Both the position numbers and the translations under genes were made by a program. Below, in pieces: positions 11,264 to 19,318 of a stretch of 64,000 nt of DNA; the first letter of the stretch is position 1; every line of letters starts with the position of its first letter. The notes beneath the pieces are model-generated. The model was given only the letters and a program-made list of their open reading frames with translations, was not told the DNA's origin and ran no database searches. The DNA is taken from assembly GCF_009857605.1 (NCBI RefSeq), contig NZ_WWCT01000011.1, positions 62,001 through 126,000 on the forward strand. Direction: 5' to 3'. The stretch comes from Duganella levis. Lineage in GTDB: Bacteria > Pseudomonadota > Gammaproteobacteria > Burkholderiales > Burkholderiaceae_D.

Positions 11264-12430
11264 ATGACTGATTTCCCTGCCTTTTCTTTCAGCACCGTGG
11301 CCCATATCGTTTCCGAGTTGGGCGCCGCTGCGCGCCTCGGCGAGCACATCGCCCAGCGCTTTCCCGACGCCCGGCGCGCGCTGCTGGTCACCGATCCGGG
11401 CTTCCTGAAGACCGGGCTGGTGGATGCACCGGCGGCCAGCTTACGGGCTGCTGGACTGGCGGTCGAGGTGTATTCCAAGGTGGTGGCGGACCCACCGGAG
11501 GTGGTGGTGCTGGAGGCTGTTGGCGCGGCACGGGCGTTCCGGGCTGACATCGTCATCGGCCTGGGTGGTGGCAGTTCGATGGACGTAGCCAAGCTGATTG
11601 CGGTGCTGACCGACAGCGAGCAGCCCATCGAGGCGATCTACGGCATCGGTAATGTGAAGGGAACACGGCTGCCGCTGGTGCAAATTCCCACCACCGCCGG
11701 CACCGGTTCGGAGGTGACCAACATCGCGATTGTGACGACCGGGGCTACCACAAAGATGGGCGTAGTCGCGCCGCAACTCTATGCCGATTTGGCATTGTTG
11801 GATGCGGAGCTGACACTGGGGCTGCCGCCGCAGGTAACTGCGGCCACCGGCATTGATGCCATGGTGCATGCCATCGAGGCATACACCACCCGGCATAAAA
11901 AGAATCCGCTGTCCGATGTGCTGGCGCGTAAGGCGCTGGGGCTGCTGTCTGCCAACCTGATTACGGCGTGCGAGGACGGCAAGAACCTGGCGGCGCGGCA
12001 GGCCATGTTGCTGGGAGCGATGCTGGCGGGGCAGGCGTTTTCCAACGCGCCGGTGGCGGCGGTGCACGCGCTGGCGTATCCGATCGGCGGGATATTCCAC
12101 GTGCCACACGGGCTGTCGAATTCGCTGGTGCTGCCTCATGTGCTGCGCTTCAATGCGCCGGAGGCGGCCGGGCTATATGCGGAGCTGGCGGAGATTGTGG
12201 TGCCGGCGGCAAGCGGCTCGGCCGAGGCGAGGGCGGAGGCGCTGGCTGTTGCTATGCAACAAATCGCCACCGTGACGGGAATTGAGCGGACGTTGCAACA
12301 GGTCGGCATCAAAGAAACGGATCTGGATCGGCTGGCGGATGACGCCATGCTTCAGACCCGGTTACTCGGCAATAACCCCCGCCTCATGACGCGGGAGGAT
12401 GCGCGCGCTATCTATGCATCGGCGCTGTAA
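11264..12430 (+). CDS. Iron-containing alcohol dehydrogenase
   Basis: This 388-residue group III alcohol dehydrogenase is a soluble NAD(P)-dependent enzyme with a divalent metal. The nucleotide-binding segment GLGGGSSMDVAK lies at about residues 100-111. The metal site is formed by Asp and His in TGIDAMVHAIEAYT and by two His in HALAYPIGGIFHVPHGLSN. Length is normal for the family. It is divergent from the TSUP permease and convergent with the oligomer hydrolase gene, with a 30-bp palindrome between them. Members act on butanol, lactaldehyde, 4-hydroxybutyrate and other alcohols; the substrate cannot be read from the sequence. Confidence 0.9.
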   Translation: MTDFPAFSFSTVAHIVSELGAAARLGEHIAQRFPDARRALLVTDPGFLKTGLVDAPAASLRAAGLAVEVYSKVVADPPEVVVLEAVGAARAFRADIVIGLGGGSSMDVAKLIAVLTDSEQPIEAIYGIGNVKGTRLPLVQIPTTAGTGSEVTNIAIVTTGATTKMGVVAPQLYADLALLDAELTLGLPPQVTAATGIDAMVHAIEAYTTRHKKNPLSDVLARKALGLLSANLITACEDGKNLAARQAMLLGAMLAGQAFSNAPVAAVHALAYPIGGIFHVPHGLSNSLVLPHVLRFNAPEAAGLYAELAEIVVPAASGSAEARAEALAVAMQQIATVTGIERTLQQVGIKETDLDRLADDAMLQTRLLGNNPRLMTREDARAIYASAL

Positions 12431-12455
12431 CATTTACCCCGCACGGCGAGCCGCA

Positions 12456-12485
12456 GGGGTCAGACCCCGTACGGGGTCTGACCCC
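12456..12485. repeat. 30-bp perfect palindrome, GGGGTCAG family, copy 2
   Basis: The 15-base arm GGGGTCAGACCCCGT is followed by its exact reverse complement. The element lies between the convergent alcohol dehydrogenase and oligomer hydrolase genes. It keeps the outer GGGGTCAG and CTGACCCC ends of the copies at 5778 and 25305 but lacks their long inner arms. A further CCGACCTACCGGGGTCGG stretch just downstream can form a second small stem. Confidence 0.85.
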
Positions 12486-12510
12486 GACCTACCGGGGTCG
12501 GCTGCGCCGC

Positions 12511-14574
12511 TCAATCAGGCACTGTAATTGTCGTGCCACTGATAGCGATCGAGTTCGCCGCCGTTGGGGTTGCGGCGAACGGCGGCACATTGGCGACGGT
12601 AATCGCGGTGGTGTTATCCGCCCGCGTCACCGTCCGCACCACCTGCGATGGCGGCAAGGCCGTCGCGCTGCTGCGCAAGTTGGCCAGCATCGCATCCAGC
12701 GCCCGGAACAGGTACACATGCAGCGGCACGATGTTCGCCGGCAGCGCATTGGCAAACGAATCGAAGTGATTGGCATTGGTCACCTCGATATAGCGCAGCT
12801 TGCTCGCACTGCCCTCCACCGACGCATTCAGTCCCACATACGCACGTGAAGCGAAGTTCACCGGTATCAGCGTATCGCTGCGTCCCTGCACGATGATGGC
12901 CGGCTTGCCCTTCAGATTGCCGCTGGCGGCCACCTCTGCCACACCAGCGCGCACGCGTGTACTCTGCGCCGCCAACGTCCCGCTCAGCGGCGCGCCGGTC
13001 ACCGCATCCGTCCCCGTTGCCAGCGAACGCAAACACAGGAAGCCATCCAGCGACTGATCCGCAATCCCGCTCACCGGCGACACGCCAAAGTTATACGCCT
13101 TCGCACCGCCCACCGAATCCTCATACACCACGCTGCCGATGATTCCGTTCTGCGTGGCAAAACTGCTGGCCTTCTGCGCTGCAGTAAAAGCCACCGGCAC
13201 GCCGCTCGCATCGGTCGGCGCAAATGTGAAACCGCAGACTTTATCCGTCACAGAAAATTTTCCGTAGGCGTAAGCGTAGGTCACCGCCACCAGGATGTTA
13301 GTACCCGCATGCGCCGCTTGCAGCACATCGGAATCCGGCAGCCAGCCATACGCCTTAAGCCGTGCCTTGGCGTCGGTCTGCTGCGCCGTCAGATCGGCGC
13401 CGCTCAACAGGCCGCGCGCCACCAGGGCCGTGCAGCGTCCCGGCGCCGCCGCTGTGGAGGCGATGCAGGGCTGGTACAGCGCGGCATAGGTCGAGTAATC
13501 GAACAGCGCCTTGCCCTGCCCCGTCACCGCCGCAGCGCCCTGCCGTACCGTGTAGCCGCTGCCGGACTTGGGCTGGATCTGCGGCTCGCTGGCGGCCACG
13601 CCGGTGATCAATCCCTTGCTGTCCTGCTCCGCCGCCAGCAACGCCGAGCCTGCCCCATTGGAAATGCTGGAGGCGATCGTGATCGTATTCTTCGGCGTCA
13701 GCATCACAACATGGCTGGTGTTATCCCGCGCCAGCGCGCCGTACTTTTCGTTGAGCACGTAGAAGGCAAACTCCACCGCCTGCAAGGTGAACTTGCCCCA
13801 GTCCTTTTCCGGATTCTGCTGCGAGTGCGCGTGCTTGAACGCCACGCGTCCCGGATACGCCGCCGCAAACGCCGCCCGCTCGGCATCCGTCAGCACCGGC
13901 GCGAAGCTGGCGTTCTTGCCGGCCGCAGCGCGTGTGGCGCGCACACCGTTCTGCAAGTTCACGCTGTCGTCGTCGAAGGTGTACAGGCCGGTGCCGCTGC
14001 CCTTGTCGGCATAGGCCACGGCGCAGTTGTTCTTCAGCCCCCACTCGCCCGAGCTGCCGATGGCGCCGTAGATGCCGCGCGAGCCACTCGATGTGCCGGT
14101 GACGATGCAGGGATTTTTCACATCGAACCCCACCGGCACCTGCACCATCAAGGTCACGTTCTGGTTGCCGCTGCCATCGTCGGCGTAGGCGATGTATTCG
14201 GCACCAGCGACCTTGCCCTCGCCGCCCACCACCACGCCCTTGGCGTCGACGTTGGGGCCGTACAGCGTGCCGTAGCCGCTATTGGCGGCGATATCCAGCA
14301 CCGCCCGGTAATTGGCGTAGATGGCGTTACGGCGCAGTTCCGGGGCGGTGGGATTATTGGGGTCGGCATAGGCCGGCGTGGCGCCGGCCAATCCTGTCTT
14401 GCCGAGGCCAGCGGTCAGCAAATCGTCGCTGACGCCGTCGTAGTTGATGCTGCTGATGGCGCCGAGATAACTCGGCTTGGTGTTCAGGTCTTCGCGCTCA
14501 TCGTGATGATGGTGCGAACCGCAGGCGGTGACTGCGATGCTGGCCAGCGCCAACACAATCGTTTTGCTTTGCAT
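12511..14574 (-). CDS. D-(-)-3-hydroxybutyrate oligomer hydrolase, lipoprotein
   Basis: This 687-residue enzyme hydrolyses 3-hydroxybutyrate oligomers released from polyhydroxybutyrate. From memory it resembles the Ralstonia enzyme throughout, e.g. YDGVSDDLLTAGLGKTGL and AYADDGSGNQNVTLMVQVP. A candidate serine-hydrolase nucleophile lies in SSISNGAGSALL, and a C-terminal IIVQGRSDTLIPVNFASRAY segment holds a plausible Asp. I choose ATG 14574 because GAGGAAA precedes it and the product then begins with a lipoprotein signal (MQSKTIVLALASIAVTAC), with four His just after the Cys. The gene starts 7 bases after livM stops, so it is very likely co-translated with the importer genes. Confidence 0.88.
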   Translation of the reverse strand: MQSKTIVLALASIAVTACGSHHHHDEREDLNTKPSYLGAISSINYDGVSDDLLTAGLGKTGLAGATPAYADPNNPTAPELRRNAIYANYRAVLDIAANSGYGTLYGPNVDAKGVVVGGEGKVAGAEYIAYADDGSGNQNVTLMVQVPVGFDVKNPCIVTGTSSGSRGIYGAIGSSGEWGLKNNCAVAYADKGSGTGLYTFDDDSVNLQNGVRATRAAAGKNASFAPVLTDAERAAFAAAYPGRVAFKHAHSQQNPEKDWGKFTLQAVEFAFYVLNEKYGALARDNTSHVVMLTPKNTITIASSISNGAGSALLAAEQDSKGLITGVAASEPQIQPKSGSGYTVRQGAAAVTGQGKALFDYSTYAALYQPCIASTAAAPGRCTALVARGLLSGADLTAQQTDAKARLKAYGWLPDSDVLQAAHAGTNILVAVTYAYAYGKFSVTDKVCGFTFAPTDASGVPVAFTAAQKASSFATQNGIIGSVVYEDSVGGAKAYNFGVSPVSGIADQSLDGFLCLRSLATGTDAVTGAPLSGTLAAQSTRVRAGVAEVAASGNLKGKPAIIVQGRSDTLIPVNFASRAYVGLNASVEGSASKLRYIEVTNANHFDSFANALPANIVPLHVYLFRALDAMLANLRSSATALPPSQVVRTVTRADNTTAITVANVPPFAATPTAANSIAISGTTITVPD

Positions 14575-14581
14575 GGTTTCC

Positions 14582-15559
14582 TCACACTGGTTTCTTCTTT
14601 CCGGCCAGCGCAATGAACTCACCAATAATCCCGCGCCGGAACAACAGCACACAAATAATGAAGATCAGGCCAACCACCATGTTGACCGCTTCGCCGATGG
14701 TGTTAAACCACTCGATGCCGGTGACGTTGGCCAGCAGCGTGCCCCAGTCGCCCAGTTTGTTTTCCAGCATGACGATGATGATCGCGCCGAGCATCGGACC
14801 GGCCAGCGTCCCCATGCCGCCGACTAGCGTCATCAGGATAACCAAACCAGACATCGTCCAATGGACATCGGTCAAGGTTTCGAAGCCCAGCACCACCGTC
14901 TTGGTGGCGCCCGCCAGCCCCGCCAGCGCGGCCGACAGCACGAAGGCCAGCAGCTTGTACTTGTCGACGTCGTAGCCGAGCGAGATGGCGCGCGGCTCGT
15001 TTTCCTTGATCGCCTTCAACACCTGACCGAACGGCGAATGCACTGTGCGCAGGATCAGCGCAAACGCCAGCACGCAGATGCCTAGCACCACGAAGTAAAG
15101 GTTGGTGTCGTTGCCGAGGTCGAGCACGCCGAGGAATCGTCCACGTGGAACACCTTGCAGGCCATCCTCGCCGCCGGTGAACTCCCCTGCCCGCAGCGCG
15201 CCGAAATACACCATCTGCGCCAGCGCCAGCGTAATCATCGAGAAGTAGATGCCTTGGCGGCGGATCGCCAGCGCGCCCATCACCAGCCCGATCAGCGCGC
15301 CAGCCACGACGCCGGCCAGCAGGCCCAGCTCAAACGGCAGGCCCCAGTTCTTCAGCGCATTGCCGGCGACGTAGCCGGCGGCGCCGAAGAAAGCCGCGTG
15401 GCCGAACGACAGCAAACCGGTAAAGCCGATCAGCAGGTTGAAGGCGCAGGCAAACAGCGCAAAGCACAGCAGCTTGGACAGGAACACCGGGTAGCCGATA
15501 AACGGCGCCGCCACGGCGATCGCAAAGGCGATCAGGTAGCCGATTTTCTTGTTCATCAT
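14582..15559 (-). CDS. livM: Branched-chain-amino-acid-type ABC transporter permease LivM
   Basis: This 325-residue inner-membrane permease of the HAAT family has about nine hydrophobic spans and the LivM signature LLIGFTGLLSFGHAAFFGAA. I use the ATG at 15559, which overlaps the livH stop (ATGA). A much longer frame to 15964 would read through livH out of frame. It pairs with LivH to form the channel. Substrates of this family include branched-chain amino acids, amides, urea and aromatic or short-chain acids, so the Liv name describes the family, not a proven cargo. Confidence 0.93.
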   Translation of the reverse strand: MMNKKIGYLIAFAIAVAAPFIGYPVFLSKLLCFALFACAFNLLIGFTGLLSFGHAAFFGAAGYVAGNALKNWGLPFELGLLAGVVAGALIGLVMGALAIRRQGIYFSMITLALAQMVYFGALRAGEFTGGEDGLQGVPRGRFLGVLDLGNDTNLYFVVLGICVLAFALILRTVHSPFGQVLKAIKENEPRAISLGYDVDKYKLLAFVLSAALAGLAGATKTVVLGFETLTDVHWTMSGLVILMTLVGGMGTLAGPMLGAIIIVMLENKLGDWGTLLANVTGIEWFNTIGEAVNMVVGLIFIICVLLFRRGIIGEFIALAGKKKPV

Positions 15560-16440
15560 TTTTCCTTCCCGAACAAGCCGGCTGGACGCAGCAGCAATAC
15601 CACCACCATCACCAGGAACACCACCGTGGATGAAAACTCCGGATAGAACACTTTGGTCAGGCCTTCGATAACACCCAGGCCAAGCCCGGTCAGGATCGAG
15701 CCCATGATCGACCCCATGCCGCCGATCACTACAACGGCGAATACGACGATAATCAGGTTCTGCCCCATCAGGGGCTGCACCTGGATGATTGGGGCCGCCA
15801 GAACGCCTGCAAAGCCCGCCAAAGCGACGCCGAAGCCGTAGGTCAGCGTCACCATCAGCGGCACGTTGATGCCGAACGCTTCCACCAGCTTGGGATTCTC
15901 GGTACCGGCGCGCAGGTAAGCACCCAGTTTGGTCTTCTCGATCACGAACCAGGTCGACAGGCACACCACCAGCGATGCCACCACCACCCAGCTGCGGTAA
16001 TTCGGCATCGCCATGAAGCCGAGGTCAGTGGATCCGGCCAGCGCTTCCGGCACCTGGAACGGCTGGCCGGAGACGCCGTAGAACGAGCGGAACACGCCTT
16101 CCACCAGCAGCGTGATACCGAAGGTCAGCAGCAGGCCATACAGGTGGTCCAGCTGGTACAAATGACGCAGCATGGTCCTTTCGATGACGATGCCGAACAC
16201 GCCCACCAGTAGCGGCGCCAGCACCAGCACCGCCCAGTAGTTGAGCCCGCAGTATTCAATGCCCATCCATGCCAGGAACGCGCCCATCATGTACAGCGCG
16301 CCGTGGGAAAAGTTAATCACATTGAGCAGGCCGAAGATGACAGCCAGGCCAAGCGACAGCATCGCGTAGAACGATCCGTTGACCAGGCCCAGCGACAGCT
16401 GGCTCATAATCACGGGCAAGGGACGGCCTAAAATTTCCAT
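15556..16440 (-). CDS. livH: Branched-chain-amino-acid-type ABC transporter permease LivH
   Basis: This 294-residue inner-membrane permease has eight or so membrane spans and the typical MLSLGLAVIFGLLNVINFSH segment near the N-terminus. The EAA-like cytoplasmic loop is followed by VIGGMGSIMGSILTGLGLG. It overlaps livM by four bases and follows the binding-protein gene behind a stem-loop. Length is normal. Confidence 0.94.
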   Translation of the reverse strand: MEILGRPLPVIMSQLSLGLVNGSFYAMLSLGLAVIFGLLNVINFSHGALYMMGAFLAWMGIEYCGLNYWAVLVLAPLLVGVFGIVIERTMLRHLYQLDHLYGLLLTFGITLLVEGVFRSFYGVSGQPFQVPEALAGSTDLGFMAMPNYRSWVVVASLVVCLSTWFVIEKTKLGAYLRAGTENPKLVEAFGINVPLMVTLTYGFGVALAGFAGVLAAPIIQVQPLMGQNLIIVVFAVVVIGGMGSIMGSILTGLGLGVIEGLTKVFYPEFSSTVVFLVMVVVLLLRPAGLFGKEK

Positions 16441-16459
16441 GGGAACCCTGAAAATAGTG

Positions 16460-16479
16460 GCTCCCGCGAGTGCGGGAGC
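16460..16479 (-). promoter_or_regulatory. Intercistronic stem-loop between the binding protein and livH
   Basis: GCTCCCGC and GCGGGAGC form a perfect 8-bp GC-rich stem with a 4-base loop, 18 bases after the binding-protein stop. No T-run follows, so a stop to transcription is unlikely. In importer operons such hairpins often protect the upstream message, giving more binding protein than permease. That role is inferred here. Confidence 0.65.
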
Positions 16480-16497
16480 GAAGGTGGATAACTCAGC

Positions 16498-17706
16498 TTA
16501 TTTCCACAGGCTGCACTTGGTCTCCGCCTTGGTGGCGTACGCCTGGTCGCCCGGAATGGTGGCCACGACCTTGTAGTAATCCCATGGATACTTCGATTCC
16601 GCCGGCTTCTTCACTTCCATCAGGTACATATCGTGCACCATGCGGCCGTCCGGACGGATCACGCCGTTCTTGGTGAACATGTCGTTGATCTTGTTCGCCT
16701 TCAGGTAAGCCATCACCTTGTCCGAATCATCGGTGCCGACCGCCTTCACCGCTTTCAGGTAGTTGCCGGCGGCCGAGTAATCGGCGGCCTGCAGCATCGA
16801 CGGCTCCTTCTTCATCTTGTCAAAGTAACGCTTGGACCAGGCGCGCGTTTCCGGATTCTGGTCCCAGTACCAGCCGTCGGTCAGGTACATGCCCTGCGTC
16901 AGGTTCAGGCCCAGCGAGTGCACGTCGTTAATGAAGATCAGCAGGCCGGCCAGCTTCATCTTCTTGGTGATGCCGAATTCGTTGGCCGCCTTGATGGAAT
17001 TGATCGCATCGCCGCCGGCATTGGCCAGGCCGAGAATCTGCGCGCCCGACGACTGCGCCTGCAACAGGAAGGACGAGAAGTCCGACGCCGACAGCGGATG
17101 CTTGACCGAGCCCAGCACCTTGCCGCCGGCCGCCTTCACCACCTCGGACGTATCTTTTTCCAGCGACTGGCCGAAGGCATAGTCGGCGGTCATGAAATAC
17201 CAGTTCTTGCCACCCTGCTTGACGATGGCGCCGCCGGTGCCGCGCGCCAGCGCGATGGTGTCGTAGGCGTAATGCACCGTGTACGGCGAGCACTCTTCGT
17301 TGGTCAAGCGGGCCGAGCCGGCACCGATCGAGATGAAGATTTTTTTCTTCTCGGCCGCCACCTTGGCCATGGCCAGGTTGGCGCCGGAATTGGTGCCGCC
17401 GATCAGCATATCGACGCCCTGCTGGTCGAACCACTCGCGCGCCTTGGAGGCGGCAATGTCGGCCTTGTTCTGGTGGTCGGCAGAAATGAATTCGATCTTC
17501 TTGCCGTTGATGTTGCCGCCCGCATCGGCAATTGCCATCTTGATGGCTTCAGCGCCGCCGGCGCCGTCGATGTCGGTGTACAGGCCGGACATGTCGGTGA
17601 TAAGGCCGATCTTGATGGTGTCATTGGAAATCTGCGCCTGGGCGGAGAAGCATGCGATGGACGATACGCACGCGGCGGCTGCAAGGGTGATGGCTTTGAT
17701 TTTCAT
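16498..17706 (-). CDS. Periplasmic substrate-binding protein of a Liv/HAAT-type ABC importer
   Basis: This 402-residue protein captures the substrate in the periplasm for LivHMGF. The signal peptide runs to about residue 25 (ACFSAQAQ). The mature part begins SNDTIKIGLITDMSGLYTD, typical of the Peripla_BP_6 family. I choose ATG 17706, preceded by AGGAG. An in-frame start 12 codons upstream has an unusual charged leader. It belongs to the branch often annotated for branched-chain amino acids, but such proteins also bind aromatic or hydroxy acids, and neighbours here suggest something other than amino acids. Confidence 0.9.
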   Translation of the reverse strand: MKIKAITLAAAACVSSIACFSAQAQISNDTIKIGLITDMSGLYTDIDGAGGAEAIKMAIADAGGNINGKKIEFISADHQNKADIAASKAREWFDQQGVDMLIGGTNSGANLAMAKVAAEKKKIFISIGAGSARLTNEECSPYTVHYAYDTIALARGTGGAIVKQGGKNWYFMTADYAFGQSLEKDTSEVVKAAGGKVLGSVKHPLSASDFSSFLLQAQSSGAQILGLANAGGDAINSIKAANEFGITKKMKLAGLLIFINDVHSLGLNLTQGMYLTDGWYWDQNPETRAWSKRYFDKMKKEPSMLQAADYSAAGNYLKAVKAVGTDDSDKVMAYLKANKINDMFTKNGVIRPDGRMVHDMYLMEVKKPAESKYPWDYYKVVATIPGDQAYATKAETKCSLWK

Positions 17707-17734
17707 TGTTCGTCTCCTACCGTGGTTGTTATTT

Positions 17735-18442
17735 TTAAACACCGAGAAGCTCGTTCAACACCGGCATCTTGGCGTTCAACTCCGATGCAACAAAGGTCTC
17801 CACAATCTGCCCATGTTCCATCACATAAAACCGGTCCGCCAGCGGTGCGGCAAACCGGAAATTCTGTTCCACCATCACGATCGTGTAGCCCTTGGATTTG
17901 AGCGTGGTAATCATGCGCGCCAGCCCCTGCACAATCACCGGCGCCAGGCCTTCCGAGATTTCATCCAGCAGCAGCAGGCGCGCGCCGGTGCGCAGGATGC
18001 GGGCGACGGCCAGCATCTGCTGCTCGCCGCCGGAAAGCCGCGTGCCCTGGCTGTGTTTGCGTTCCTCCAGATTGGGAAACATGGCATAGATTTCCGCCAC
18101 CGACATGCCCTTGTCCGCGCCGTTCAACTGCGGCGGCAGCATCAGGTTTTCCTCGGTCGACAGCGACGAAAAAATGCCGCGCTCTTCCGGGCAATAGCCG
18201 ATGCCGAGGTGGGCAATCTTATGCGTCTGCAAGCCGATCGCTTCCGCGCCGTTGACCTTGATCGAGCCTTTGCGCGCGCCGGTCAGGCCCATGATGGCGC
18301 GCAGCGTGGTGGTGCGGCCGGCGCCGTTACGGCCGAGCAGCGTCACCACCTCACCCGGCTGCACCGACATATTGACGTTGTGCAGGATGTGCGATTCGCC
18401 GTACCAGGCCTGCAGGTTGGCGATTTCCAGAGCGGCCGTCAT
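17735..18442 (-). CDS. livF: ABC transporter ATP-binding protein LivF, with Arg in the Walker A motif
   Basis: This 235-residue ATPase energises the Liv-type importer at the cytoplasmic membrane face. The signature motif LSGGEQQML and Walker B LLLLDEISEGL are intact. The Walker A motif reads GRNGAGRTT (residues 37-45), so the usual P-loop Lys is Arg43 (CGC codon read directly). The start overlaps the livG stop by one base. The Lys-to-Arg change may lower ATP hydrolysis, leaving LivG with the consensus site. It could also be a lineage trait. Confidence 0.92.
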   Translation of the reverse strand: MTAALEIANLQAWYGESHILHNVNMSVQPGEVVTLLGRNGAGRTTTLRAIMGLTGARKGSIKVNGAEAIGLQTHKIAHLGIGYCPEERGIFSSLSTEENLMLPPQLNGADKGMSVAEIYAMFPNLEERKHSQGTRLSGGEQQMLAVARILRTGARLLLLDEISEGLAPVIVQGLARMITTLKSKGYTIVMVEQNFRFAAPLADRFYVMEHGQIVETFVASELNAKMPVLNELLGV

Positions 18443-19212
18443 CAGTGCGCTCCTTCCAGCACGGCGGCTTCCGTGCCCATGTAGGCTTCCATCACCTGCG
18501 CGTTGCTGGCCACCTCGGCATACGAGCCTTCCGCCAGCATGGCGCCGCGCTGCAATACCGAGATCTTGTCGCAGATGCCGGACACCACTTTCATATTGTG
18601 TTCGACCATCAAAATAGTGCGGCCGGCCGAGACTTTTTTGATCAGCTCGGTAACGCGGTGAACGTCTTCATGGCCCATGCCCTGCGTCGGCTCATCCAGC
18701 AGCATCAGCTCCGGTTCCATCGCCAGCGTAGTGGCGATTTCCAGCGCGCGCTTGCGGCCGTAAGGCATATCGACCGTGATGGTGTCGGCGAACTCGGTCA
18801 GATCGACTTCCGCCAGCAGCTGCATGGCGCGCTCGTTGAGCCGGTCCAGCGCCCGTTCGCTTTGCCAGAAAAAGAAGCTGGTGCCGAGCTGGCGCTGCAA
18901 GCCTATGCGGACATTCTGCAACACCGTCAGGTGCGGAAACACGGCGGAAATCTGGAACGAACGGATCACGCCCATGCGTGCGATCTGCGCCGGCCGGGCG
19001 GCCGTGATGTCATTGCCGTTGAACAGGATCTGGCCCGAGGTCGGCACCAGGAACTTGGTCAGCAAATTGAAGCATGTGGTTTTGCCTGCCCCGTTAGGGC
19101 CAATCAGCGCGTGGATGTGGCCGCGCTGGACCTTCAGATTGACGTCATTGACCGCAGTAAAACCCTTGAATTCCTTGGTCAAATGCTTTGTTTCCAAGAT
19201 AACGTCGGACAT
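18442..19212 (-). CDS. livG: ABC transporter ATP-binding protein LivG
   Basis: This 256-residue ATPase partners LivF. Walker A is the consensus GPNGAGKTT at about residues 38-46, and Walker B reads LMLLDEPTQGMGHED. The C-terminal extension typical of LivG is present. It is the first gene of the transporter set, preceded by a 106-base gap with an inverted repeat that may carry the promoter. Confidence 0.93.
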   Translation of the reverse strand: MSDVILETKHLTKEFKGFTAVNDVNLKVQRGHIHALIGPNGAGKTTCFNLLTKFLVPTSGQILFNGNDITAARPAQIARMGVIRSFQISAVFPHLTVLQNVRIGLQRQLGTSFFFWQSERALDRLNERAMQLLAEVDLTEFADTITVDMPYGRKRALEIATTLAMEPELMLLDEPTQGMGHEDVHRVTELIKKVSAGRTILMVEHNMKVVSGICDKISVLQRGAMLAEGSYAEVASNAQVMEAYMGTEAAVLEGAH

Positions 19213-19250
19213 CCTGTCTCCCTGTTATTCTTTTCAAAGTACCAATTTTT

Positions 19251-19317
19251 TCTAGATCATACACAGTAACAAATTAGCTAACAATACAGTATAAATACGA
19301 TGAATTTTTGATCTAGA
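19251..19317. repeat. Inverted repeat TCTAGATCA/TGATCTAGA between the GMC gene and livG
   Basis: TCTAGATCA (19251-19259) and its exact reverse complement (19309-19317) enclose 49 AT-rich bases. Both arms are preceded on the plus strand by TTTTT. The spacing is too large for a tight terminator hairpin. Two binding sites for a dimeric regulator of the liv genes, possibly with DNA looping, fit better. No regulator gene lies next to it. Confidence 0.5.
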
Positions 19318-19318
19318 T

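Noticed and set aside
14490..14520. Four His codons in the oligomer hydrolase, as in an engineered tag
   Set aside because: They sit in a natural lipoprotein leader with mixed codons and no vector sequence.
14575..14652. Upstream extension of the oligomer hydrolase (26 more residues)
   Set aside because: It overlaps livM, lacks a ribosome-binding site, and would hide the lipoprotein signal.
15136..15151. Possible third parS (CACGTG core at 15142-15147)
   Set aside because: Four mismatches to the parS consensus and inside the livM coding sequence.
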